From positions 94,221-158,220 of the forward strand of contig JAOVVO010000110.1 of the NCBI GenBank assembly GCA_028564675.1: DNA of 64,000 nucleotides, read 5' to 3'. Position numbers and translations under genes: made by a program. Positions 49,852-60,840 of this stretch are shown one piece after another. Numbering within the stretch: position 1 is the first letter of the stretch; each line of letters begins with the position of its first letter. This DNA is from Onchocerca lupi. Taxonomy: Eukaryota > Nematoda > Chromadorea > Rhabditida > Onchocercidae. The notes under the pieces are model-generated. The model was not told the DNA's origin. It searched no databases and saw only the letters and a list, made by a program, of their open reading frames with translations.

Positions 49852-50046
49852 GCGTAGCTGGCTCCAGCTAGCCTATATAAACAAAAATGTAATGTTCGTT
49901 TGTTCAAAATCTCAAATCTCCGAAAGTTCCAAAAAACGCGCTCACTTGAATGCAACATCGCATCAAAAATTTCAAATCAATCGATAAACAACTTGAAACG
50001 TTGTGTGGAAATAAATAACGAATATTTACATTTTTATTTGCATAGA
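49852..50046. mobile_element. Short Helitron-derived element with two inverted ends
   Basis: On the minus strand the left end reads GTTTATATAGGCTAGCTGGA followed by GCCAGCTACGCGGG, a Helitron 3' hairpin. The right end on the plus strand reads ACGAATATTTACATTTTTAT followed by TTGCATAGAT, the subterminal stretch of another 3' end, here without its hairpin. Between them lie the usual AATCTCCGAAAGTTCC and GAATGCAACATCGCATC. The element is only about 195 bases and has no coding capacity. Confidence 0.7.
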
Positions 50047-50837
50047 TAAGAATTTGAATATTCAATTTGTCAAAATTATTGCACCAAAAAAGTTATAGAT
50101 TCGCTTTATTTTGCTGAAATTATTTTTTTTTTTTCAATAATAGTTTGAAGTAATTTTATTTTCATTGAAAAAAAAGAGTAGCTTTGAAATGAATTCCAGT
50201 TTGTAACTTTTAAGTATAGTTTTTTTTTCCTTCTCAAAGATTGTATGAAATAAGGCATTTTCTCCCTGGATAATTGAAAAGTATATGAATTATAATTTTT
50301 GTTTGGTGTGAACAAATGGAATATTCTGCTAAAAATAATATCTTAATTACTTATAATTGTATAACAATTTTGATAAATTAAATTTTTACAATCGAAAAGT
50401 AAATTTTAATATCAGAACATAACAATTCATGCTTCATTAATTATAGATAAATAATTATAGACGAATATGACGTAGTTGATAAACTTTGAAATGATGATTA
50501 CGGACTTATCAGATGTTGATGACATCAAAATGAACAAGGCGTTGGAATGATGATTATGTAATGGAACTGATAAATGTTAGAGTTGAGCAAAAGTAGTCGA
50601 GAAAACAATTCAGTTATAAAAATAAATTAAATGATTGGTTAAATTCAATATTTCGTAATTCTTGAAATTTCGAAAGTATAAAAACAGAAAATTGCTAATG
50701 TTGAAAACTGTCTCAATGAAAAAAAAGAGAAAAAAATTGAAAACAACACCCATTTCATTTTTTGCTTTGTAAATGAATGGTAATGTATCATCATCATATA
50801 TACATAGTTGTATATAGAATTTCTTGCCTCTTTTCAG

Positions 50838-51004
50838 CTGATGTATTTCGAAAATTTATTTAAATTATCAACAAAAATGAAACGAAGGAATTTGTTTGCT
50901 TGTTTGAAACAAAACAAAAGAGTGAAAAAAATACCTTTTTTTTCACCACCAAATGAATCACCGCGTAAATCAATTTATGATCAAGTTTGCACCAATCATT
51001 CATG
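50838..51004 (+). CDS. Isolated candidate 3' exon or small basic protein
   Basis: A good acceptor (CCTCTTTTCAG) precedes LMYFENLFKLSTKMKRRNLF, then FSPPNESPRKSIYDQVCTNH and a TGA. Composition (Pro, Ser, Arg, Gln, Cys present) is less biased than in the surrounding chance frames. It could be the last exon of an unseen gene or start at the ATG at 50841 or 50877. I find no partner exon and no family resemblance. Confidence 0.25.
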
Positions 51005-51119
51005 ATATGTTAGATATCGACCATATGGCATCAAAATCTTTTCCCTTCTTTTTTGTAAAATTTTGTCCAGTTCGAAAAAATGAATCATTTTGCACAGAAT
51101 AACAAAAGAAAAGAAAGCA

Positions 51120-51425
51120 GCACATCTGTAGATATGAAAGTTTCTTACTTGAGACTAATCCATATTGCAATATTTGCAGGCAATCAAAGCTAATCCATAT
51201 TAAAACAATCATAAGTGTAGTAGTTTATTAATCAGGGGCTAATGTATGTTGCAGTTATCCGTAATTATGGCAGTGTATTAGTCGAGATTAATTAATATTA
51301 CAATATCTATGGATACAGTAATTTATTAACCAAGGCCAACCAATATTACAGTTATCCGTTGATATGGTAGTTTATTTGTGAAGACTAACCAATATTACAA
51401 TTCATCCAGTTATGGTACTTTTTAT
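51120..51425. repeat. Decayed ~65-base tandem repeat
   Basis: About four to five imperfect units containing AACCAATATTACAGTTATCC, GTTGATATGGTAGTTTATT and ARTCGAGACTAA. No open frame follows the repeat period. Confidence 0.7.
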
Positions 51426-53667
51426 AAATTACGATATCGTAATAAAATGTAATGATAGAAAATATGAGAAATAAAAATCTACTGTATAATGCTAATTTAT
51501 TAAAGACAGGAAAAATATAACGTTTCGTAGAATATTCATTTGAAAATTCAATTTGTAAAAATTTCGTCCGAAATCACTTTTTTTTTCCTTTGTCCTTTCA
51601 TGCATGAAAATAGAAAGAAGACAACAAACAATTGTAAAATACTGACGACACATTGATTGAGTTGAATGCTAATATATCTGCTAAAATATGTTGCCAAATA
51701 GTAGAAGAAAAAAAATCTAAATCATGTTTAATACCATCACTTTTTAAAATTTTTGAAATCAATAACATTATCATGCAAAATGTGAAATAAAAGAACGAAA
51801 ATAAAGATTTAAAGAATATATAGTACTATCATCATACTGTATCCAGAAATTTATGAAATTTTATACCATAATTTTTAATACCGTAATTATACAGTATCTG
51901 AGATAAAATAATCAAAAATAAAGATCTAGGAATGCATAACACTTCATACAGTATGCGTAATAAAATAAGATATATATTTCTAATATTTAACTAAAATTGG
52001 ACAATAAAAGGGAAAAAATCTAAAAAACGTAACATTTAATGATGATTGAAAAATTTTAAATGGAAATATATTAGTCATTTATATTTCTTGCTATAATTTC
52101 AAATAGTAAAATAAATTTTAATTGGTAAATAAAGTCAAAATGAAGTGAAGAATATCTCGTTTACCTTTTTATCATTATCAAATCAGTTCCGATAAAAAAT
52201 GATCAAAAAGCGGAACTCTGTGCAAAAGAACATCTCTTATAAACCAAATTTCAACAATCTTCAACTAGTTCAATTTCGATTTATATCATTTTTTTAAATT
52301 CCAAATTATGAGCGAAGAATGAAAAGAGCAGAAAACACTTTTCGTTTCATTTCTTGTCCAAATAATTTATATCCGTAACTTGAAAAATTCATTCTGTTTT
52401 CTTTTTTTTTTTTTGAAGAAATGATATCTTTAAAATAATAAATACATTTATTGAAGTCTATTCTGACAAATTTTTTCATCTTTTTCCTTATTGATTACTT
52501 CTTTGTTTTTAAATTAATTTGATAAATACTAACAGATTTTTTGATGATTTTATAGAGACTGGAAAATATCAAAATTTATGGAAAATTTTGATAGTTTTCT
52601 TTATTTTTGCTTTTTCCCTTATCCATCGCATTCGCATGACTTTTCTGCTGTTTTTTTCTTGGCATAGCATGAAGATGTACTATCTCTGTTTTATCTTTTT
52701 CTATTTTGTCCTTTTTTCTTTTTTTTTATAGAAAAACTGTTGACAAACAATTTGTCTGTCAGCAAATTTACCATATTTCTGAAAGCAATTTGCTAATTTC
52801 AATAAATCAAGTTGTTAAATTTATCCCATCTGAGTACTATTAAAATAAGAAAAAAAAAACTCACGATGTTTCTATTTTCTCTGAGAAAAATGAACTGATA
52901 TTTGTTTGCACTTGTTGGAAAGTTGATAATGAAAATGGCCAGGGCTAATCTATCAGTTCATATTAAATATCTATATTCAGGTAATTCATGATACTGAAAA
53001 GTTTCGTCTAAATATTGAAAGTTGTTCAAATAATATTTCAGTTTTAAGAGAAAATAAAGCATTGAATTTAAAATAAAATATAAGGATTAATTAGAATCGA
53101 AGTATAGACTTGAAAATTTCTTAATATTGTCGAACAAATTCAGTAGTGAAATTTAAAAATTAGCCAGCTTCAAAGCGCGAAACTTAGGAACTTGCCAATG
53201 GAGTCTGACATATTGAAATTTAAGAATTAATCAAAACGGAAAATATGAAACATAAAAATTAATTCATCTAATTTTCTTACCATTATTTCTTCGACCATCA
53301 TTCTCAATGAAATTAACAATTAAAAGAAAGAATTAAAGCTGGATAATCTTGGTCTTAACAATGATAATTTGCTTTTGCATGGATCAGTGATACTTGAAAG
53401 TTCTTAAATAATGTTTCAGTTTTAATGATACTTGAAAATTACTCTAAATAATATTTTCATTCTAAGACAAAAACGAAGTGTTGCATTCAAAATTAAAATC
53501 TATTGCGTTTAAACTTAAAAACAAGAATCATTTTTATGCATCATACTATTATTTGTTAATATTGTGTTACACGGAAACTTTATAGATGTTATCAATATTT
53601 TCCATATTTGAGAGAAAAAAGTTAAAAAAAAAAAAGAAGAAAACAATGCTGCATATATCTCGATGAA

Positions 53668-53916
53668 TTTATGAAATTTATATAAATAAAAATGTAAATT
53701 TTTGTTGTTCATTTCCATAAAGGGTTTCAAGGTTTCAAGTACCAAAGAATTGAATTTTTCATGCAACGTTCATTCGAATCGGTGCTTGTTTCTGTATAGA
53801 TAATGCTTTTGTTTAAGAATTTTCTAAGACTTAGATTTTGGGCGAATAAAGATTTACATTTTTATTATATAGACTAGCTGGACTCTGCAATGTTTCGCGC
53901 GATTAGTCCAGCTAGT
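53668..53916 (+). mobile_element. Short non-autonomous Helitron copy with both ends
   Basis: The left end is TATATAAATAAAAATGTAAA. Internal family strings CATGCAACGTTCATTCGAAT and GTTTCAAGGTTTCAAG follow. The right end is GATTTACATTTTTATTATAT, AGACTAG, then a hairpin GCTGGACT...AGTCCAGC ending CTAGT at 53912-53916. The stem GCTGGACT/AGTCCAGC is perfect over eight bases. At about 250 bases it is the best view of a minimal copy with both ends. Confidence 0.8.
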
Positions 53917-54907
53917 GATAAATAAAAATGTAAAATAATGCTGCTAAATTAATCGGAAAATAATTTTTTTCATAACTAGAGAACAAAATGGTGACTTAAT
54001 AAAAACAACTGATTAATCGAAAATAATGATTTAGAAAAATGAAATCGTTTCTTTTTGCAATAATGAATCATAATGGATTTGCTAAACTTGTAAAGCACTT
54101 TGAAGTTAATACTGAAACTACGGAATACTCTTTCGAACAAGAAATGGTAACGATCACAATAATAAGCATTAATTTTATCATAATATTGTTTGAAATAAAT
54201 TAAATGAAGTTTTAATGTCTTGAATTTTATATTTTTGCAAACCTTTATCATGATAAATTTTAGAGTTTTAAAAAAAACGAAAAAAAGAAGAGCAAGAACT
54301 TTGTTGATAACCGTGATCAACATAATATTTTACTCAAAAGCTTTCAAATCAAATTAAAATTTATAAGCCATAAAAATTTGTCCATCTCGTGCATCCAAAA
54401 CTAACTGTCTAACTAAAAAAGCAGCAACTTTTTCATTATACCTTATCCTTTTACATTTACAATTTATCCCATAAATCAATTGATGAATTACTTCAAAACC
54501 AAAAGAACTATTTCAATTTTTGATTTTTTTCAGAATTTCAAAATTTGTAGACTTTATTGAATAATTATAAGATTTTGAAATTAAAATCATTGTCAAATAT
54601 GATCAAAGTAGAGAAGAAAAAAGGAAATTATTTGCTGCATTTTAAATGAGTAATCAAGTCTACTATGAAGTAAAGGTAAATTTGAAATGGAACGTATTGA
54701 TGTCAGTTATATCAAAAACAGCTTACCATTTTCATCCAAATCAAATTAAATTGTGAAATAATTAAATTAAATTATCGATTCATCTTTCATCTTTAATTCC
54801 TCTTCTTTTTTTTTTCATTCGCTGACTCTTATTTTAATTTTGATAATAAAAATACTTCCATAGTAAACATATCAACAAATATAGTAATGGTTATTGAAAC
54901 TGACGAT

Positions 54908-55194
54908 AATCATTTCTTTGTAACCCTTAACTAGGGTCAATGTCGAAGACTCTCGCGCGCCAACAAAAACGCATCATCAATATGCACTAACAAGGGCGCC
55001 CTTTTCTATCATTTTAAATAGGGATTTCAATAAGAACAGTGCAATGAATAATTATTGATCATTTCTTTGTAACCCTCAACTAGGTCAATATCGATGACCG
55101 CCGCGAGCCGACAAAAACGCATCATCATCACGGACTAACAAAGGCGCCCTTTTCTATCATTTTAAATAGGGATTTCAATGAAAGCAGTTTAATG
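54908..55194. repeat. 150-base tandem duplication
   Basis: Two head-to-tail copies with period 150: ATCATTTCTTTGTAACCCT, AACTAGG, ACAAAAACGCATCATCA, GGCGCCCTTTTCTATCATTT and TAAATAGGGATTTCAAT occur in both. The units are GC-richer than their surroundings and similar enough to be a fairly recent duplication. No gene is recognised. Confidence 0.9.
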
Positions 55195-55276
55195 TTTCGA
55201 CTCGGGTTTTTTTCCCTTTAGTCGTTTTCTCCTTTTTTTATTTTGTAAATTTATCGTTAGATTTTTTTATTGATAT

Positions 55277-55385
55277 TATTAATTCCTTACCGCTGCGTAA
55301 TAAATAATAAATAATGATAAATAATAATACTGATAGATGATGAAAAATAATAATAGATAATAATAATTAATAATAAATTATAATG
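55277..55385. repeat. AATAATAGATAAT-type low-complexity repeat
   Basis: About 100 bases of imperfect TAA/ATAATGATAAATAATAA units. It sits between the 150-base duplication and a Helitron fragment. Confidence 0.85.
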
Positions 55386-55469
55386 AATTTTTTGACTCTT
55401 CCCGTTCCGCCTCTTCATGAGCGGACAGAATTTAATCACCATGCCTTCTTTCTGCATTGACTGCGCCTG

Positions 55470-56056
55470 CTTCTTGCAACGTTTCAAGTTCTCCATCGGT
55501 TGATTTGAAATTTTCATGCCGCGTTCCATTCAAATAGGCGTTGTTTTTAAATAAAGAAGGCCCGTAGTTTGAGCGTTTGTTTTTTGCTTTATGAGAAGTG
55601 TAATTCATTTATTTTTTGACTTATGGGGAGTTTGGCTGCGTCGCACAAATGTCGGGATCATGATAGTGTATAATGAAATGTTTCCGTCAAGCAATTCGTG
55701 AATTATCTCTTATGTTAGGCTGATATTACTTCTAATATTAGGTCGTGTCTTGGATTATCTCTTTGTCTTAGATGTTCAATCATCATTTTGACACAAGTTA
55801 ACTCATTGATTTGAAATTTTGACACAACGTTACATTCAGGTAGGCTGACAAATAAAAGTAAGCAGACAGATTCTATTATCCACGCTTACTTTCTGCAAAA
55901 TGGATTTGGTCTTTAGTAATGCAAAGCTCAATAAGGTCGGTAAAATATGCATGTATTCCAATGCAACGTTCTGTCAAAATTTCAAAGCAATAGATGAGAA
56001 CTTTCGGAGGCTTAAAATTTTGAGCAAACGAACATTTCTATTTATATATATTAGCT
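55470..56056 (+). mobile_element. Nested Helitron end fragments
   Basis: Bases 55478-55545 carry the 5'-end family strings (CTTGCAACGTTTCAAGTTCT, GGTTGATTTGAAATTTTCAT, CAAATAGGCG). Bases 55795-55840 and 55925-56056 carry 3'-end strings (CCAATGCAACGTTCTGTCAA, GAACTTTCGGAGGCTTAAAA, GAGCAAACGAACATTTCTAT) and stop at TTAGCTG without a hairpin. The order suggests more than one insertion or internal rearrangement. No helicase sequence is seen. Confidence 0.6.
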
Positions 56057-56207
56057 GTAAGTTTTTTTTTCCGGAAGCTTAATCGATATTGTGGAAATTT
56101 TTACGAAATTGTTTTTTTTTTCGCAAGTTATTGAAATTAGGAAAATTAAAATAGTGCAAGATAAACTATTGCAGCTTCTAGATGATTATAAATATTTCTA
56201 GGGAATC

Positions 56208-56949
56208 GCATATATATATAAGGAGCATATCTATATAAAAGTGATAGCCTATTCCAATACAAGGTTTTGTCAAAACTTGAAAGCAATCGGTGGAGAACTT
56301 CTTATGATTCCAATAGACACGTTATTTCAATTTAAGAGATTGCAATTCCCATTTTGATAGACGTTTACATTCACGATCAACAAAGCTCATTGTCAACCTT
56401 ACAATTGTGCGGTTTAGATCAATGGGTAGAATTCACGAAAAGAACGATTCAAGACACAATCTAATATTAAAAATCAGAGAAATAATCCTTAAATTGCTTG
56501 AACGAAGCATTTGATTATACACTATCCTGACCTCGACATTTGCGCAATGCAACTACATTCCCAAAAATCAAAAAATGAACGACTCACATTTCTCACGAAG
56601 CAAAAAGCAAACGAAAAGCTTGAATTGCTCATCTTTATTATTCAAAAACATTTGCCCATTGGAATGCAACGCGCAACACGCATAAAAACTTCAAATCAAT
56701 CGATGAATATTTAAAAACATGCGCGTATTCGACTGCACCTTTGTGTCAAAATTTCAAAGCAATAGGTATATCTAAGATTATGAATATAAATAATGTGCAT
56801 GTTTAAGGACTTACGGAGGTTTAAGATTTTGAACAAACGAACATTGATATTTCTATTTATATAGATTAGCTGGAGCCGGACAAGCGAAGCGTGTCGGCCC
56901 ACCATAGATAGCTGGATCGGCCATGCTCCGCATGGCCGGGCCAGCTAGT
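56208..56949 (+). mobile_element. Helitron fragment with helicase C-terminal remnant
   Basis: Bases 56310-56440 match the end of the Pif1-type helicase of the larger copies: TTCAATTTAAGAGATTGCA, then the segment corresponding to FTINKAH, in broken frames. The 3' end has CAAACGAACATTGATATTTC, TATATAGATTAGCTGG, then a long imperfect hairpin with GGCCATGCTCCGCATGGCCG and a final CCAGCTAGT at 56941-56949. The hairpin region is longer than at the other ends and includes a second AGCTGG. An extra family string at 56710-56760 (ACATGCGCGTATTCGACTGC) marks the usual subterminal zone. Confidence 0.75.
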
Positions 56950-58739
56950 TTGAAATAAAAAACTGAAAAACTTAAACAATCAACAATTCAATCTTATGAC
57001 CAATTTAGTACAAAATATGCAATAATATAATTTGTCCAATTAATTATTTCTACAATTTCCACTGTAGCTATCATTTTTATTTGATTTGAGATTAAAACAA
57101 AATTATTAAAGCAAATAGAAAAACACTGTCTACAAAATTTCGCAAATTTCTACAAGACGAAATAGATTTATGAACGAAATAAAAAGAATTAACAAATGCA
57201 TAATAATTTTATATTTTATAACTTTCAAATGTAAATATAAATTTTATGTCGAATAATGAATTCAAAAAATTAAAAAAAAAGAAAAAAAAAGGGGAAACAA
57301 ATCAAGTTTAACAAAATGATTTTGCTTTACTTTGGATAAGTACTAAAAATAGAATCATTCTTTATGTAAATATTAACTAATTTTCACTTCACATTAATGA
57401 ATAATTTCGGCTTGATAAATTCGCATGCATATTTTGATGCAAATGATAAAATCATGTCATCATGAATTAATCCATTAAGAAAATTGGATGGAAAAATTAT
57501 TTGATTTTTTAAATTCAACCTTTTTTTCTGTTTAATTTTTAATTCTTTCCAAATGCATAAAGGAAACTACCGTGGCTGAGTTAATGAACCGATCAATTCA
57601 TAATTAAGTTAATGTGTTAGCGATTAGAAGTAGAAAATTTGATCAGTATTTATGATATAGCATAAATTTTTATTATTGTTTTCATATTTTTAGAAATTTT
57701 TGCAAATATTTTCAATATTTGTTTGAAAAATGTTGTTAGTATAGGATAAAATGAAAAATCTTTCTATTCGTCAAAGTTGGTAAGATTTTTAATTTATAAA
57801 CTTAATTGATTTATTTTAGTATTTTAAAAGCTAATTATTAAATTAAAAAAAAAATTATTTTCAAAGTAAATTAGTTTTGATAAAATCTTAATTCCTGTTA
57901 TAATAAGCGAATTTTCAATCGATTCTGCTTGCATCGTTTATTGCCAAACTTAAATTAGTTTCATTTTTTTTAGAATTAATTTCAAACATTGAAAATCTGT
58001 TCTCATATTATTTAAGACTTAGCTCATCAAATTCGATTTAAATATATTTGAAACTGTATGAAAAGTAAGACTGAAATTGGCTGTTGTTGGCTGACATCAA
58101 ATTTCTCTCTGTAAAATTAAAAATCAATCTTATCAGATAAAAGTTGAAAAAAAAAAAGAGAAAAATTGAAATTATTCATGGAAAAAGAAAATGATATTCA
58201 TTTCATCATCAAAAATGGAATTTATTTTAATTTTTAATCACTCGCTTTAATTTTGTAAAGTGAATTTCTTATTATAAACACTTATTTTTAATCTTTTAAA
58301 TGCCCAAATAAATAGATAAATTTGATGATAAATGTATTCCTCATTTCTTTCTTATTTTATTACTATTAATGATTTTATCTTCGCTTACTTATCCATCTTA
58401 TTTGCCAATTTGACAATTTTACATTTAATAATTTTAGTAATAATAATAATAATAAATATTCGATCACATATGATATATTTCGTTTATCACTTATCAAATG
58501 ATTCTACAATATTGTATATCTAGATAGTAGTTTAGAAAATTCATAATTGAAAATTTAAAAAAAAGAATATTAAAATGTTAAAGAGCATAGGAAATGAAAT
58601 AGTAACGGAAATTACCGAACAGAAAAAGATTAAGCATAGTTGTCATTAAATTTGTAAATTATACAGCGTTATTCTCATATTTCCTTCTTTTTTTTTTTTT
58701 AAATTTAATGAAATTTAAAAATTTTTTGTTTAGCAACAG

Positions 58740-60804
58740 ATGTTATCTTTATCAATTCTATTATATTTGACAAGCGAAAGTATTCAAGAACAAATCATAC
58801 GTGTTGGACATTTATTACCGGCTAATCCAATTATTGCAAATGAAGCGGATGTTCTTAAAATTTGTGCTAATGATCTTCAAAAGCGCAATATTTTACCGCC
58901 TAATTTATCATTGGAGTAATGAAAAAGTTTTATTAATTATATCCCATAAAATCGTCATTTATTTCAAATTTTATAAAATTGTCATTTATTTCAAACTCAT
59001 ATTCACAGATAAAATATTTCAACGTCTTTTTTTATTAGCATTTTTAAAATTCCATTTGCTGCTATTGATGTTTCAATCAGCTGATTGATGAAAAAAATTG
59101 AAATGAATATTATTATTGGAAAATGTTAAAGAAAAAAAATTAATAAATAAAAAATAGAAAATTTTATAACAAAATATGAAACCTTGAAAAATAAAGTAAA
59201 TCTCTTCCACTTTGTTTAATACCAAAAAATTACTGTTTTATCATTAGTAATTTGCTGATTAGTAAGATTTGGGTTGAATTTTCAGATTTGTAAAAATTAA
59301 TTTATGCAGTTAAATTTTCTTGAGATTCCTTTAATTTTTAGAAAAATGCTTGGGAAATTTAGAAAAAAAATTGAGGATGACATTTTAAATTATAAAAAAT
59401 TTAATATATGTTTTTTCATTTTAAAGAATAATTACGATGGAATCATGCAAAGACTTCAGTGGTGTTGAAAATGCAGCTTATTTACATTATAAGCAAAATG
59501 CTACGGTGTATTTTGGACCTGGTTGTAATGAAGGTATCGTAATTTTCCGATTTCAGATTTTATCGTGTCCAATTAATTATTATTTGTATAATGAAAGATT
59601 ATTTTAATGATGAATGAAATTTATTTTCTAGAACTTTATGACAGACATGATTGTTGATCAGGAAAAGCCCAAAAATGATCTGAATAGTGCTGACAAATTT
59701 CAATTATCGGATAAATTAGATGGAATAGCTTGAAATTTTTAGTATTCTGAGTTTTAATTTCGAAAAAATATGTGTGTATATGTTAATTTATCATTCACAA
59801 TATCATCATATTTGATAATTTAAATTATCAAGAAATTGAAATTAAATTTAAATATCTGCAGAAATTGTAATAATCAGTCGCTTAGCACGACGTTGGAATG
59901 TTCCGATTATAGCTCATCTATCTGGTGGTGATGCTCTTGCTGATAAAAACTTGTTTTCAACACTTGGATCCGTTGCACTTACGTCAGCAGTCGAAATGGC
60001 TCGAGCAACGTTTACGTATCTAAAGTTATACAATTGGCAAAAAGTTAATAATTTTAATAATTAGTTGATCTAAAAAATTTTACATTTATTTGCAGAACTA
60101 ATACTGCTATAACTCCTGTTTTTATCCAGCCATTTTACATATGTTTCCATATGAATTTCTTTTTTTTACTTCAATCTTCTTGAAGATTAAATTCAAAAGA
60201 TTATATTACTATATTGAGAAAAAAAAGCTAGGCTTAATGTTCTTTCTGAAAGAGAAAAATGAAGCCTCAAAAATTTGGCTAATATTTCTTTTTGTATTTA
60301 TCAAACTTTAATTAATAGTGACATTTCTCATACAAAAATATGTTATTGAATCTTTGATAATATCTGGTAAGAAAAAAAAGGTGATTAAATGTCATTTGCT
60401 TAAATAGTTTGGTTACAAACTCAGCTTTTCATCGCGTTATGATTTCTTTCCGTTTCATTCCTTTTTATATCGTTTCAAATTAAACTTGACTTTTGCGCTA
60501 AAATTTCTAAACTTTGAACCTGAATTTTGGTTCAGTACGATTTGCTACTAGGTTGGCAAATATAGAATTACAACAGAAATAAATCTAAAGAAATAATTTG
60601 AACAAATTTAAATAAATATTCTCTAGATTGCTATTGTTCGACCGACAGTTGATTTCGATCGTCTTTCTATACATTCTTTGGTGCAGATGACAAAAAACAG
60701 CGCGGATGTTAAAATTAATGCTATGGTTGAAATTGATCCATATGCATCCGCGGAAGAAATCCTAAAAACCGGAGAACTTGAAACACTTCGAACTCATGCA
60801 AGAA
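58740..60804 (+). CDS. Receptor-type guanylyl cyclase, extracellular ligand-binding part (5' exons only)
   Basis: Four phase-consistent exons: 58740-58915, 59427-59533, 59862-60043, 60627-60804, about 214 residues so far. The start is placed at the ATG giving MLSLSILLYLTSES, a signal peptide, followed by IRVGHLLPANPIIANEADVL, the usual first strand of the ANF-receptor (periplasmic-binding-protein-like) fold. Later landmarks are ENAAYLHYKQNATVYFGPGC, RLARRWNVPIIAHLSGGDAL and ALTSAVEMARATFTYLKLYN, then WQK and IAIVRPTVDFDRL. These are characteristic of nematode gcy receptors, single-pass membrane proteins that make cGMP, often in sensory neurons. The transmembrane, kinase-like and cyclase domains are not in the window. 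The last exon ends at a donor GTAAAA in phase 1; after it, only a Helitron is seen up to the window edge. Membership of this family rather than another ANF-fold receptor is likely but not proven here. Confidence 0.82.
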
Positions 60805-60840
60805 GTAAAAACATCATTTTGTTTCCGTTAAATTTAGATA

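Larger units (their letters stand above)
35396..58739. other. About 23 kb gene-poor interval between divergent genes
   Basis: Between the dystrobrevin start and the guanylyl cyclase start, apart from one weak candidate exon at 50838-51004, I see no coding exon with family resemblance or a consistent set of splice sites. The DNA is very AT-rich with many homopolymer runs, decayed tandem repeats and Helitron ends, listed separately. Open frames here are Phe/Lys/Ile/Asn-rich, as expected by chance at this base composition. Both flanking genes are transcribed outward, so their promoters face this interval. Confidence 0.6.
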
